Source: Alisma plantago-aquatica
Lineage: Eukaryota; Streptophyta; Magnoliopsida; Alismatales; Alismataceae
Direction: 5' to 3'
Assembly (NCBI GenBank): GCA_963693085.1
Contig: OY856409.1
Location: 1,538,533,072-1,538,597,071 of the forward strand
Length of the DNA stretch: 64,000 nt
A program made the translations under genes and the position numbers. The notes under the pieces are model-generated. The model was given only the letters and a program-made list of their open reading frames with translations. It was not told the origin of the DNA and searched no databases. Numbering within the stretch: position 1 is the first letter of the stretch; each line of letters starts with the position of its first letter. Of this stretch, positions 55,861 to 64,000 are shown piece after piece.

Positions 55861-58137
55861 ACATATGTCCCATACTTGGAGATAACTTATTAACTCTTGT
55901 TGATTATGTTATCTTTGGTTGACAACATTGTATGGCATTACAACTATATTATTTGTCTACTATTTACTCCATACTTCAAAAAATAATTTTGGAGCAAAAT
56001 ATTATCATTACTATTTTGGAAGTAGTAGAAAAATATGATAGCTTAGCAAATTTGGTCAACACACTATACACTTGTCCTATGTGGGTAAATAGCATATTCT
56101 TGTATGCATATGAGATGAATATTGGAATTTAATGAGAAAGCTTGTTTAGGTCATTAATTATCTATTCACACTTGGAACTGACAAGATGACCCTCTACCCA
56201 GGTACACTTTGATCTTTATTGTTGTTATTTTCTTTTTCAAAAACCATATCGTTGGTTGGCACATCTCAAGACCAACAAACTAATGTCATTTGGTGAAATA
56301 CATCAATCTAGAACTGTTGTTTTGGATTTTCAGAATATTGGCCTGGTGAACATAGAAAATCCCATCCTACAATCCTTTCAAAATAGTGTGTTGTTGAAAT
56401 ACATCAAACTAGAACATATGTTAGTGTAATTGAAGACCAACAGATCGACATCATTTCGTGTGACACGTCAATCTAAAACCATTGTTTTTTGGAATTTTAG
56501 TGTGTCCTAGTGATGATAGAACATCCCATCCTACAACCCTTTATTAGTTTAAAGGATTGGTTGTACCTATGAGTTGAGAAAGGGTTATCTCTAAAACAAC
56601 ATCTCAAAAAATTGATGCAACATGCAGCGTCCTTACACATGTAAATTTTGTTTTCTTTGTGAATCTTATCCCACTTTTCTTCTGTGAAAATAGGTAGCTT
56701 GGAATCTGCACATGGTCCATCTCTACAAGCTTTTTGGGTGGGGGATGGAAAACAACCATGTATTCTATGCCTTGATTTTATGTGTTCTGACCACTTTGAC
56801 TATATATGTGGTTGTTCTAGATACATTTATGGTTAACTCAGTTGACACCAATGGTGTTTGTTCAAACTACTTTACTTCCACCTTTGGCAAGTAACCAACA
56901 TCCATTACAATCTTTGTAGAGGAGGGACATCATGTTGGGGTCGAGCATCAAGCTCCTGCACAATGCTAACTGTAGCAGCATTGGAGCTACACAAGAAAAA
57001 TAGTGTTTTGTAAACATATATTTAAGGTCATCTAGTATATTATAGATATGAAGGTTTGGTCTTTAGGTTAATTTCTAGTTGTATAGTCTTTGAATATTTC
57101 CATAATGTTTTCTCTGTTTGTATATATGTCAATTATATATGAATAAATGTACCAATAAAAAGTTCATATCATGTCAGTGATGCACTTTCATAAATAAATG
57201 AGAAACTACAATGTGAGCATTTAGTTTAATGGAACACCATGTGATTTGTTTAGCAAAACATCCATTAAATGTTACCGTTTTCCTCTGCTTCAATAGTCGA
57301 GGCATTGAGGTGTAAACTTTGTCATTTGAAATTAATGGCACAATGGTGTTGAAGATGTTACTATTCATCCCTGCTTTGCCTACCTTGGGTGCAATCACAA
57401 ATGGAACCTAATTGATGAATATAACATTCTAAATCAATTTATTTTTAGGTTACTTATTGTTTTAGCCGTAATATAGTGTTAGCAATAGCTGATTCATAAC
57501 AATGATGTTATCAGTAGATGAACTACTATTGATGTGATTATGAACTAGTGAAATCGATTCATATTATAATAATGATTAAGTCAACCTATGAAATACTTCA
57601 CTATTTCTCCAATCCGAAAGTTTTAAGTTGAAGAATAATTAATGTGTCTAGGAAATATTTCTTTGAGAACATTTAGAGATTGATAAAAAAAATCTGTTGT
57701 CTATATAATTATTAGGAATATAAGGGTTTCCTTGGAAGCTAAGAGTCCATTCGTGTGCGTGTCCCGATCTGTTTGTGAAGTGAATGGAGTGGCTCTAATC
57801 ACTAATTTCTATAAGGTACTTGCTTGGTTTATACTGGGTTTACTGATATGTGGTTTCTTACTCACACTTCATTCTATTGCTTTTGTATTTCTGTCATTAA
57901 TTTTCCTCAATTATTTTAGTGGATATGGGGTCGTACAAATCATTTATGTAAAATTGTTTCTTTGACGATCCATTTTCCATTTGTAACAAATTAATACAAA
58001 AATATATGTGAGGCATATCTCTTTGAAGTTGGATTGGACTATGCACTGAGTATTGTGGATGGAAAACTAGCTCATTCAGGTGACAAGAGAGATCAGCTGG
58101 TTACATAGAAACTAATATTTGGAGGTCTGGCATTGAT
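55861..58137. other. Unassigned AT-rich DNA with a 165-bp repeat
   Basis: No family motif in any open frame. Two imperfect direct repeats start at 56269 and 56434 (AGACCAACA...CATCCCATCCTACAA-type end). A short ORF at 56712-56894 with a hydrophobic stretch (FYALILCVLTTLTIYVVVL) is probably chance. Confidence 0.4.
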
Positions 58138-58320
58138 GAAGAATACTCAAGTACCCAACCATATGAGGCCTGGCATTGACGGAAAACTAGCTCATTCACG
58201 TGACAAGAGAAGAATACTCAAGTACCCAACCATATGAGGCCTGGCATTGACGGAAAACTAGCTCATTCACGTGACAAGAGAAGAATACTCAAGTACCCAA
58301 CCGTAAGAGGCCTGACATTG
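58138..58320. repeat. 71-bp tandem repeat, about 2.6 copies
   Basis: GAATACTCAAGTACCCAACC recurs at 58141, 58212 and 58283, exactly 71 bases apart, with GGCATTGACGGAAAACTAGC between. The first two copies are nearly identical, so the duplication is recent. Confidence 0.92.
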
Positions 58321-58649
58321 ATGAAGAGCACCACACCATTTGAAGGAATATGGAGACATTATAGATCTTAAGAGTTTCTAGCATGATATGTTGATTGTCA
58401 TCAATCTCAAATTTTAGAACCATATGTATTTGTTATCTACATCAACGTTGAGCACGCAATGTATGGATACTATTTTTCTTCATTAACAAAAATTGGTTTG
58501 AAGTGATTTAACATTTTATGTGTCATTTTGGTGTTGAAACTTCTTATGATGTCATGTGTCTCTTATAAAAATATTGTTTGAGGTTATATATACAAAGTTT
58601 TAATTTAAAATTAATTAACATTCAATAAATCAATAACCAAATCATTTAC

Positions 58650-59060
58650 AGTAATCCCTCAAAAATATATCAATGAAGGTCTTTAGTCCCTCAAAAATGA
58701 GATCCAGATTGTCCATCACAATTGCATTGATGACGACCACATAGCCCCTCAAAAATAATATTAATGAAGGCATTAGCCCTTCAAAAATATATTCTCCAAG
58801 ACCATCAAGTCCCTCAAAAATGTATTTATAAGAACTAAACATGCACTCAAAAATGTATTTACGAAGGCTAAATAGTCCCTCAAAAATGTATTTATGAAGG
58901 TTAAATAGGCCCTCAATATAACATTCTTGAGGTTCAGTTGGTCCGTGACAATTCTATTCATGAGGGCACTAGTATTTGTCACATGAGTTCTCTTCACGGA
59001 CCATTTGTGAGGGCCAGACTCACAACCGTCCCTATTTGTGAGGGCCTGTAGAGTGGGGTT
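58650..59060. repeat. Subterminal repeats of CACTA-type right end
   Basis: CCCTCAAAAATGTATTTA-type units start near 58746, 58777, 58811, 58844, 58877 and 58910 (about 33-base pitch), with looser copies at 58657 and 58688. Then CATTTGTGAGGGCC and CTATTTGTGAGGGCC follow towards the terminus. Clustered subterminal repeats are transposase binding sites in CACTA elements. The minus-strand ORFs here are translations of the repeats. Confidence 0.75.
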
Positions 59061-59087
59061 TGTGACAGGACTCACTCATGAATAATG

Positions 59088-59105
59088 ACCCAATTTTTAC
59101 TAGTG
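59088..59105 (-). repeat. Right CACTA-type terminal inverted repeat
   Basis: Read on the minus strand from 59105: CACTAGTAAAAATTGGGT. It pairs with the left end CACTACAAAAAATTTGGC with about four mismatches in 18. Confidence 0.65.
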
Positions 59106-59192
59106 TAAGAAACAAACTCTAACCCTAAAAAGTTGAGCTAGATGGTGATAACGAATAACAATCTCAAACGAGGGATTAAGGAATGTACATAA
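59106..59192. other. Flanking DNA between CACTA end and LINE
   Basis: 87 bases starting TAAGAAACAAACTC. Nothing is recognised here. It would be the host sequence next to the CACTA insertion. Confidence 0.5.
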
Positions 59193-59220
59193 TTGTAGTT
59201 TTTTTTTGGGTAAAAAGAGA

Positions 59221-60012
59221 TTAATTATTCATCTCGTTCTCTGCTACGGGCAAAATATGGGAAAGTACATAATTCCCCTCCTTGGGAACCCAAGGGGGTT
59301 TATTACCCAGAAAGGAAAATGGAGAAAAAGAGTACAGGGTGTGTTTTGCAATTCCGTCGGCCATGCCATTGTGGCATCTCGGGATGTGATGCAGTTTTAT
59401 GCTGGGGCAATCCAGCAAAGAGGAGGTGTATTCCATCCGGTGGGCTTCAAATCTCCTCGCAGGCCAGTCTGAGTTTATAAGCATCTTGATAGCATTGGTA
59501 GAATCCGTATAGACAGTAGGCTGCATCCACTGGTATTCCAGACACAGCTGTAGAGATGCCAAGATGCCATTAATTTCTGCTTCTAGAGCAGACGAAGTAT
59601 AGACGGGGTAGCCAACACCCATAATAAAGTCGCTTGTTTTGTCAATTGCATAGATTCCAATTCCACACTTCATGGAGTGACTTTGGAAGGCAGCATCGAC
59701 GAAGATGATCACATTGATGTTGGGTTCTGGTTTGGTGACGGTCATTTTCGGTTTATGGATGGATTGCTGTTGTGACTGGATCTCCAAGATGGACTTTGTG
59801 TGCTCATGGATGAACTTCGAGAGATTAAGAGGAGATTTGCCATTGTTCTCGTGCGTGATTTCATTTCTATTTTTCCAGATCGCCCAGCAACCAACGCAAT
59901 GGGATATGCGGAGGACGTCATCTTGGTTGGGGGACACCATCAGTTTGAGCCAGTCGTTTTCGGGGATCAGAAAGAAATTGGTTGGCATTCCAAGCTTCTT
60001 CCATACTGACAT
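59221..60012 (-). pseudogene. LINE RNase H domain
   Basis: A continuous 263-residue frame at the 3' end of ORF2. Active-site residues are all visible: Asp in IIFVDAAFQ, Glu in ALEAEINGILASL, Asp in VYTDSTNAIK and Asp in CHNGMADGIAKH. Before the domain is a typical WAIWKNRNEITHEN linker. It ends with NKPPWVPKEG about 60 bases before the LINE end. This domain itself is intact although the rest of ORF2 is not. Confidence 0.88.
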
Positions 60013-60183
60013 AGCAGTGGGGCAGTCTCGGAGACAGTGAAGTAAGGTTTCTGGGACATTATTGCAGATGGGGCAGGTACTTGAGGTAGCAATGTGTCTT
60101 CTGACCAGCTCGGAGTTGGTTAGAATGGCACCATGGAAGAGGAGCCAGATGAAAGTTCTGTTCCTGAGAGGTAAGGGTAGCTT

Positions 60184-60696
60184 TCAGATCTTCTTCCAAA
60201 TTGGATTACGGGTCGACGAGACTTCGTTCCGGATCCAGCTGTAAGCCGAGCTAGTCGTGAATTCACCAGAGTCTGTAAAAGGCCAGGCCCAAACGTCCTC
60301 CCCACCATTCACCTTTGGTGGGTTGGTGAATTTGAGGTAGTTTATCGCTTCTTCAGGAAGGAATGCATTAATAAAACTCCAGTCCCACGTGCCATCAGGG
60401 AGCACCATGGAGCTTACATTGAGGTCTTCCAGACCTTGGGGGATACTGTGATTCACCTGCAGATCTTCCAGGGACTTGCCAAGAATCCAACGATCCGTCC
60501 ACACGTTGGTGGTGGTGCCCGACAAGGGGATTTTGTAGCTGATAGTCTTGACCTTTTGTAGATTGCTTCTGATAAATGCCCATGCAGATGATCCATGACT
60601 TGTACTAATGGATCCATCACGCAAGTATTTCCCTATCATCACTCTGACCCAAAGGGCAGAGGGTTGAGACAGGAACTGCCAGACATTTTTTAGCAT
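60184..60696 (-). pseudogene. LINE RT-associated C-terminal region (zf-RVT type)
   Basis: A 170-residue open frame with NVWTDRWILG, WDWSFINAFLPEEAI and ANPF-like AWPFTDSGEFTTSSAYSWIR, the order seen after plant LINE RTs before the zinc-binding box. The W-K-I end and the stop at 60184 are followed by the expected P-K---F-W region in a different frame (FIWLLFHG around 60130), so a frameshift splits it from RNase H. Confidence 0.82.
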
Positions 60697-60882
60697 GGGG
60701 GCATCGTTCTGATCCCTAGCGTTCTTGAGTCCCAGTCCACCGCAACTCTTGGGTGTTGTAATCTTCTTCCATGTGACCAGTGAGGCTCAGCATTCGTCAC
60801 GACCGCCTGCCCAGATGAAAGCTCGAATATGCCTGTCTATATCATCATAGAGTGAAGGTGACAACTTGACAGTCTGCATTGT

Positions 60883-61879
60883 CTAAGAAGGAATGGATTG
60901 CAGAGTGCTCTTAGCTAATGTTATGCGCCCGGCAAGGGAGAGGCACTTGGCCGCCCAACTGGTCATCCTTCCTTTGATCGAAGTAGTGATACTAGAGTGT
61001 GTTGCCTTGTTTAACCAGTGGTGCAGTATCGGAACTCCCAGGTACTTGCCAAGGTCCTGGGTTTGAGGAATACCAGTAAGCCTACAAAAGACACACTGTT
61101 CACGGTGGTGTTGGGTGTAAAGAAGCACTTTGATTTTTCAGTAGATACAGCTTGTCCGGAGACCCTGCTGAACTCCTTGAGCACACGGGTGATGATAGAG
61201 GCATGTGAAGGAGAGACTTCTGCCATTAGGAGCAGGTCATCAGCAAACATCACATGCGAAAGGGGGACCCCACCTCTAGAGAGGACTATAGGTTTCCATT
61301 GTCCCCTGCAAACTTCGCTCTGGATCGCTTGGCTCAGGCGCTCCATGCATAGAACAAATAGGTAGGGGCTAATAGGATCACCTTGCCTCACTCCTTGGCT
61401 GGTTTAAAAGCTTCAAGATGTGATCCCTCCCAGAGAATCGCGGTTTGACCAGTAGATATGATTTGCATTATTATTGAGATTAGCTTATCCGGTAAGCCCA
61501 GTTTGATCAGCATGTCTTTGATGAACGACCGTCACATTTTATCAAAGGCCTTTGATAGGTCCACCTTGACACTGACCCATTTCCTTCCTTTTTTCTTCAT
61601 CTTCATTGAATGAACTACCTCTTGTACCAAGAGGACATTGCCACTTATTCGCCTGCCGGGTATGAAGCTTGATTGGTTTTCAAAGATCCAACCGTTCAAG
61701 TATGGTTTCAACCTCTCTACCACTATTTTAGAGATCAATTTGAAACAACAGTTGTTCAGCGATATGGGTCGTAGCTCACTGCATCGTTGGGGTTGAGTTG
61801 TCTTCGGTATAAGGACCATGAGGGAATTCGCCAGATTGGGGTCAATCCAGCCTCTTTCAAATGTCTCACACACCTGCAA
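60883..61879 (-). pseudogene. LINE reverse transcriptase core
   Basis: In order on the minus strand: LMVLIPKTTQPQRCSELRPI, SLNNCCFKLISKIVVERLKP, SSFIPGRRISGNVLLVQEVV, VKVDLSKAFDKM (stop), RQGDPISPYLFVLCMERLSQ, the catalytic HVMFADDLLLMAE, and the thumb YLGVPILHHWLN with LAGRITLAKSTLQSIPS. The FADD aspartates are intact. Changes of frame occur around 61530-61391 and 61100. Confidence 0.9.
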
Positions 61880-61903
61880 GGTAATGGAGGAGCCCAGCCA
61901 ATT

Positions 61904-62371
61904 CTAGTTGTGTTGGATGAAGCCCGCATGGATACCGTCTGGTCCTGGCGCTTTGAGCGCCGCCATCTGAAAAGTCACCTCCTTAATCTCCGCTTCAGTT
62001 GGTGTGGTTGCCAGAGCGTCGAGGTTGGGGTACGCCCGAAAGTCTCCGTAGTAGCCTGGTATTGCTGCCAAGTCAGCCTCTGGGGTCGGTGGAGCCGTGA
62101 GGAGTGAGCAGAAGTAATCCCTGACATGCGCTTTGATGTCTTCAGCGGCAGAGAGCCACCTCCCATCACCATCCCGAATGCAGGAGATTCGGTTATGGGA
62201 TCTCCGAGCTTTCACATAAGAATGAAAAAACTTATTGTTTCCATCCCCATGATGCAGCCAGGATATATTTTCTTTCTCCTGCCAATCGGCCTCCTCGATT
62301 CGCAGTAAGGCCGCATATTCTTCTTCTAGTGAGATAGCCTGAAAATCGTTAGCTGAGCTTTGGTGGGTCAA
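61904..62371 (-). pseudogene. LINE ORF2 linker between endonuclease and RT
   Basis: A 155-residue frame with EEADWQEKENISWLHHGDGN, NKFFHSYVKARRSHNRIS and QMAALKAPGPDGIHAGFIQ. The W-H-GD-N--FFH and KAPGPDG motifs are characteristic of plant LINEs; the second is the first RT motif. A TAG after FIQHN separates it from the RT core. Confidence 0.87.
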
Positions 62372-62496
62372 AGATTTTACCTGTCATTTGTCGATGCGTT
62401 TCAGAATTGAGTTCTTTTGTTTATGTTGCTTCTTGAGTCTGGTGGCTTCCCACTTGACGGCTGTTGTTTGGAAGCTCGGGAGGGCCTCTAGGAACG

Positions 62497-63273
62497 TTAA
62501 CAAGTCATTTCAGTGGGGAAGCAGCTCCTTGTGGAAATCGGCATTGAGAGACCAGCTGTGCTTAGAGCAAAAGAAGGTCTTCCTCTGCGTTGGGATGCAC
62601 TACCTGTGATAAGGATTGGATTGTGATCGCTGTAGAGCCGTGTCAAGACACGAGTCTTCATGCCATTCTCAATGTTCAGCCAGCTAGAGTTGGCAACAAC
62701 TCTGTCTAGTTTTTCCCGGAGTTCACCACGCTTAAAGGTGTAGAAATGGCCCGAATGTTTAGTGTCTGCCAGGCCGGTAGCAAGCAGCATTGCATGGAAT
62801 TTGTTACAGGAGCGTTTGTCAAAACCTTTTCCTCCATGTTTCTCTCCTATATCGAGCATGGTGTTGAAATCGCCGACCACAGCCCATGCCTCCGAGGCCG
62901 CAGGAGTCAGTGACTCTAGGCGGTTCCACAGCAAATCTCGCTTTTGTGGATTGGGACTGGCATATACAAACGTAATTAGCCAGGTGTTGTTTACTTTATA
63001 GTGAATGAATTGCCTATGACAGAGGAGTACATCCAGATGGCATCGATGGTTGTCCCAAAGGATCCAGATACCTCCTGAGAAACCCAGTGCTTCAACCTGA
63101 TGAGATGAGTTGAATCCAATCTTTTTAATCACGTTATCTGCTTTTGTGCCACTACATCTTGGTTCAAAAATCACCAGGATGTGAAGTTGATACTTGCATT
63201 TCATCTGCTTAATATGATTTATCTTGTCCTTGGAGCAGGCTCCTTGGACGTTCCAGCAGAGGATGTTCGTCAT
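62497..63273 (-). pseudogene. LINE apurinic-type endonuclease domain
   Basis: The nicking enzyme for target-primed reverse transcription. The frame starts at ATG 63273, 36 bases after the ORF1 stop: MTNILCWNVQGACSKDKINH. Active-site residues are visible: Asn in CWNVQG, Glu in VIFEPRCSG, Asp-x-Asn in VVGDFNTMLD and the closing YSDHNPILI. RDLLWNRLESL and YTFKRGELREKLDRV complete the family pattern. Length and order are normal. The frame is lost near 62497 before the linker to RT. Confidence 0.9.
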
Positions 63274-63309
63274 AAAGGAACATCAACAACTGTCACTAGA
63301 CCTGAGGTT

Positions 63310-63993
63310 CTAGTGGATTGCAGCAAGGAGCCCCGCTGCTTGGTCCTCTGTGGACATATCGTTATTATGCAGTTCCTCATCTTGGAAAGAAAGTGACCTG
63401 GTGGTCGGTTGCCTAGAGCAGGCTTCGTCTACTAGCTGGGCTAGTTTACCTTTCTTCCATTCACGACCTGGGCTAACTGTTTGGTAGACAATGCGTCTGT
63501 TCCGGAGGATGATTCCTCCATTGTTGGAGGTAGTGTTACCCCAATTAAAGGTAGCACTAGAATGCGTGAGTTCTGTGCCTATGCTTCCTTGGAAACGAAA
63601 GGCAGAAGCAAACACCAGGTCAGAAGTGCGCCCCTCACATGTTTCATCGTTCACTAAGGTCACCACTGAATGAGAGTTATTCGGTGGTTTGTTTGAGGGC
63701 CCCGCCTCATTAGCCTTAGCAGCACGTTGTTGGGGAGGGTGGCCAGACTTGGCAGCAGTCTGTTTGGGCGCAACAACAGGTTTCTTTTGCTGCTTCTTCT
63801 TTTTCCTATTGACTACATCTTCCCAGTCTTCTTCCTCTTCGTTCTCCAGAGAGTGAAGAGGAGTTTCCACGGTAGGTTGCTTGTCAACAGGAGCCTTGGC
63901 CTCCTTGGCACGGGAGCTATTCTTTTTGGTATTATTCTGTCTCCTTTCTGGCATTCTAGCATGGGTGGCATTGGTGTACGTCGGTTGAATCAT
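63310..63993 (-). CDS. LINE ORF1, C-terminal part (runs to the window edge)
   Basis: At least 227 residues, open to the edge, so the apparent start (MIQPTYTNATHARMPERRQN) may be internal. The sequence is basic and hydrophilic, with EDWEDVVNRKKKKQQKKPVV and low-complexity Pro/Ala/Lys parts, as in plant LINE ORF1 linkers that follow the RNA-binding region. The zinc knuckles expected in ORF1 would lie beyond the window. It ends 36 bases before ORF2. Confidence 0.65.
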   Translation of the reverse strand: MIQPTYTNATHARMPERRQNNTKKNSSRAKEAKAPVDKQPTVETPLHSLENEEEEDWEDVVNRKKKKQQKKPVVAPKQTAAKSGHPPQQRAAKANEAGPSNKPPNNSHSVVTLVNDETCEGRTSDLVFASAFRFQGSIGTELTHSSATFNWGNTTSNNGGIILRNRRIVYQTVSPGREWKKGKLAQLVDEACSRQPTTRSLSFQDEELHNNDMSTEDQAAGLLAAIH

Positions 63994-64000
63994 AGGAGGA

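Larger units (their letters stand above)
39148..59105. mobile_element. CACTA-type element, composite (~20 kb with nested insertion)
   Basis: The left end CACTACAAAAAATTTGG and the right end, read inwards on the minus strand, CACTAGTAAAAATTGGG, are inverted CACTA-type termini. Both are followed by subterminal sequence with (T)ATTTGTGAGG words. The right end has a 33-bp tandem subterminal array (58746-58915). Outside bases are TTA and TAA, an imperfect 3-bp duplication. About 9.8 kb of the interior is a later Athila-like insertion. I find no CACTA transposase ORF, so it would be non-autonomous. The alternative is two unrelated CACTA-derived ends. Confidence 0.55.
59193..63993 (-). mobile_element. 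L1-type LINE with RNase H, near full length, 5' end beyond window
   Basis: Minus-strand order: ORF1 (63993-63310), endonuclease, RT, zinc-finger-like RT-associated region, RNase H, short 3' end and a poly(A) of nine (plus-strand T at 59199-59207). ORF2 is spread over several frames and contains stops (for example TAG near 61904 and TGA near 61532), so it is inactive. A C-terminal RNase H places it among plant L1 elements that carry this domain. Its tail lies 94 bases from the CACTA-type terminus. Confidence 0.9.

Noticed and set aside
57732..57965. 77-residue ORF with hydrophobic stretches
   Set aside because: It begins with a plausible ATG but has no recognisable family. Hydrophobic readings are common in T-rich DNA, so it is not called as a gene.
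58773..59075. 100-residue ORF with repeated INTFLRD
   Set aside because: It is a translation of the 33-bp subterminal DNA repeat of the CACTA-type end.

Overview
The window is flowering-plant nuclear DNA that consists almost entirely of transposable elements in various stages of decay. The evidence is plant lineages of LTR retrotransposons (Athila-type and Tekay/Del-type Ty3/gypsy, SIRE-type Ty1/copia), an L1-type LINE with a plant-style RNase H domain, CACTA-type termini, and the only host-gene match being spliced exons of a eukaryotic arginyl-tRNA synthetase. I see no complete host gene, no rRNA or tRNA gene and nothing bacterial. The species cannot be told from the sequence.

Layout. 1-6769: a minus-strand Athila-like element with gag, protease, RT, RNase H and integrase, its tRNA-Asp primer site and part of the 5' LTR; the other end lies outside the window. 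6770-17237: a minus-strand Tekay-like chromovirus with a chromodomain, an apparently complete ~3.9 kb 3' LTR and a 5' LTR cut to 1.7 kb. 17399-22872: a plus-strand element with ~2.9 kb LTRs, a tRNA-Met primer site and a polypurine tract but no coding capacity (LARD-like). 22873-28483: a 5'-truncated SIRE-type copia element joined base-to-base to the truncated LARD-like LTR. 28484-30841: non-coding DNA with a promoter-like segment and a 428-bp direct repeat. About 30842-36300: a badly decayed minus-strand LINE. 36303-39147: AT-rich unassigned DNA. 39148-59105: a segment bounded by CACTA-type ends, holding an ArgRS gene fragment (40471-40995), a GC-rich leader-like exon, and a complete nested Athila-like insertion (42130-51895) with paired LTRs and a perfect 5-bp target duplication CTACC. 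59193 to the right edge: a near full-length minus-strand LINE with poly(A), RNase H, RT, endonuclease and part of ORF1.

How the parts fit. Most elements are dead through nonsense codons, frameshifts or truncation. The nested Athila-like copy is the youngest-looking: it keeps gag-protease in one frame interrupted only by six nonsense codons, has no RT/RNase H/integrase, and keeps a second ORF in the 3' position preceded by its own TATA-like box. It would have needed another element for reverse transcription.

The most unusual signal is a recurring architecture in several unrelated elements: arrays of short quasi-palindromes, often in pairs with regular pitch (19-21 bp or 31-32 bp), repeatedly placed upstream of a TATA-like box. 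The palindrome sequence differs between families (GTCGATACCATCGAC type in the Athila-like copy, CGGTCGA-N8-TCGACCG type in the copia element, CCAGACGGTCGTCTGG type at 28.7 kb). In the Athila-like array the centre triplets of paired units change together so that the arms stay complementary.
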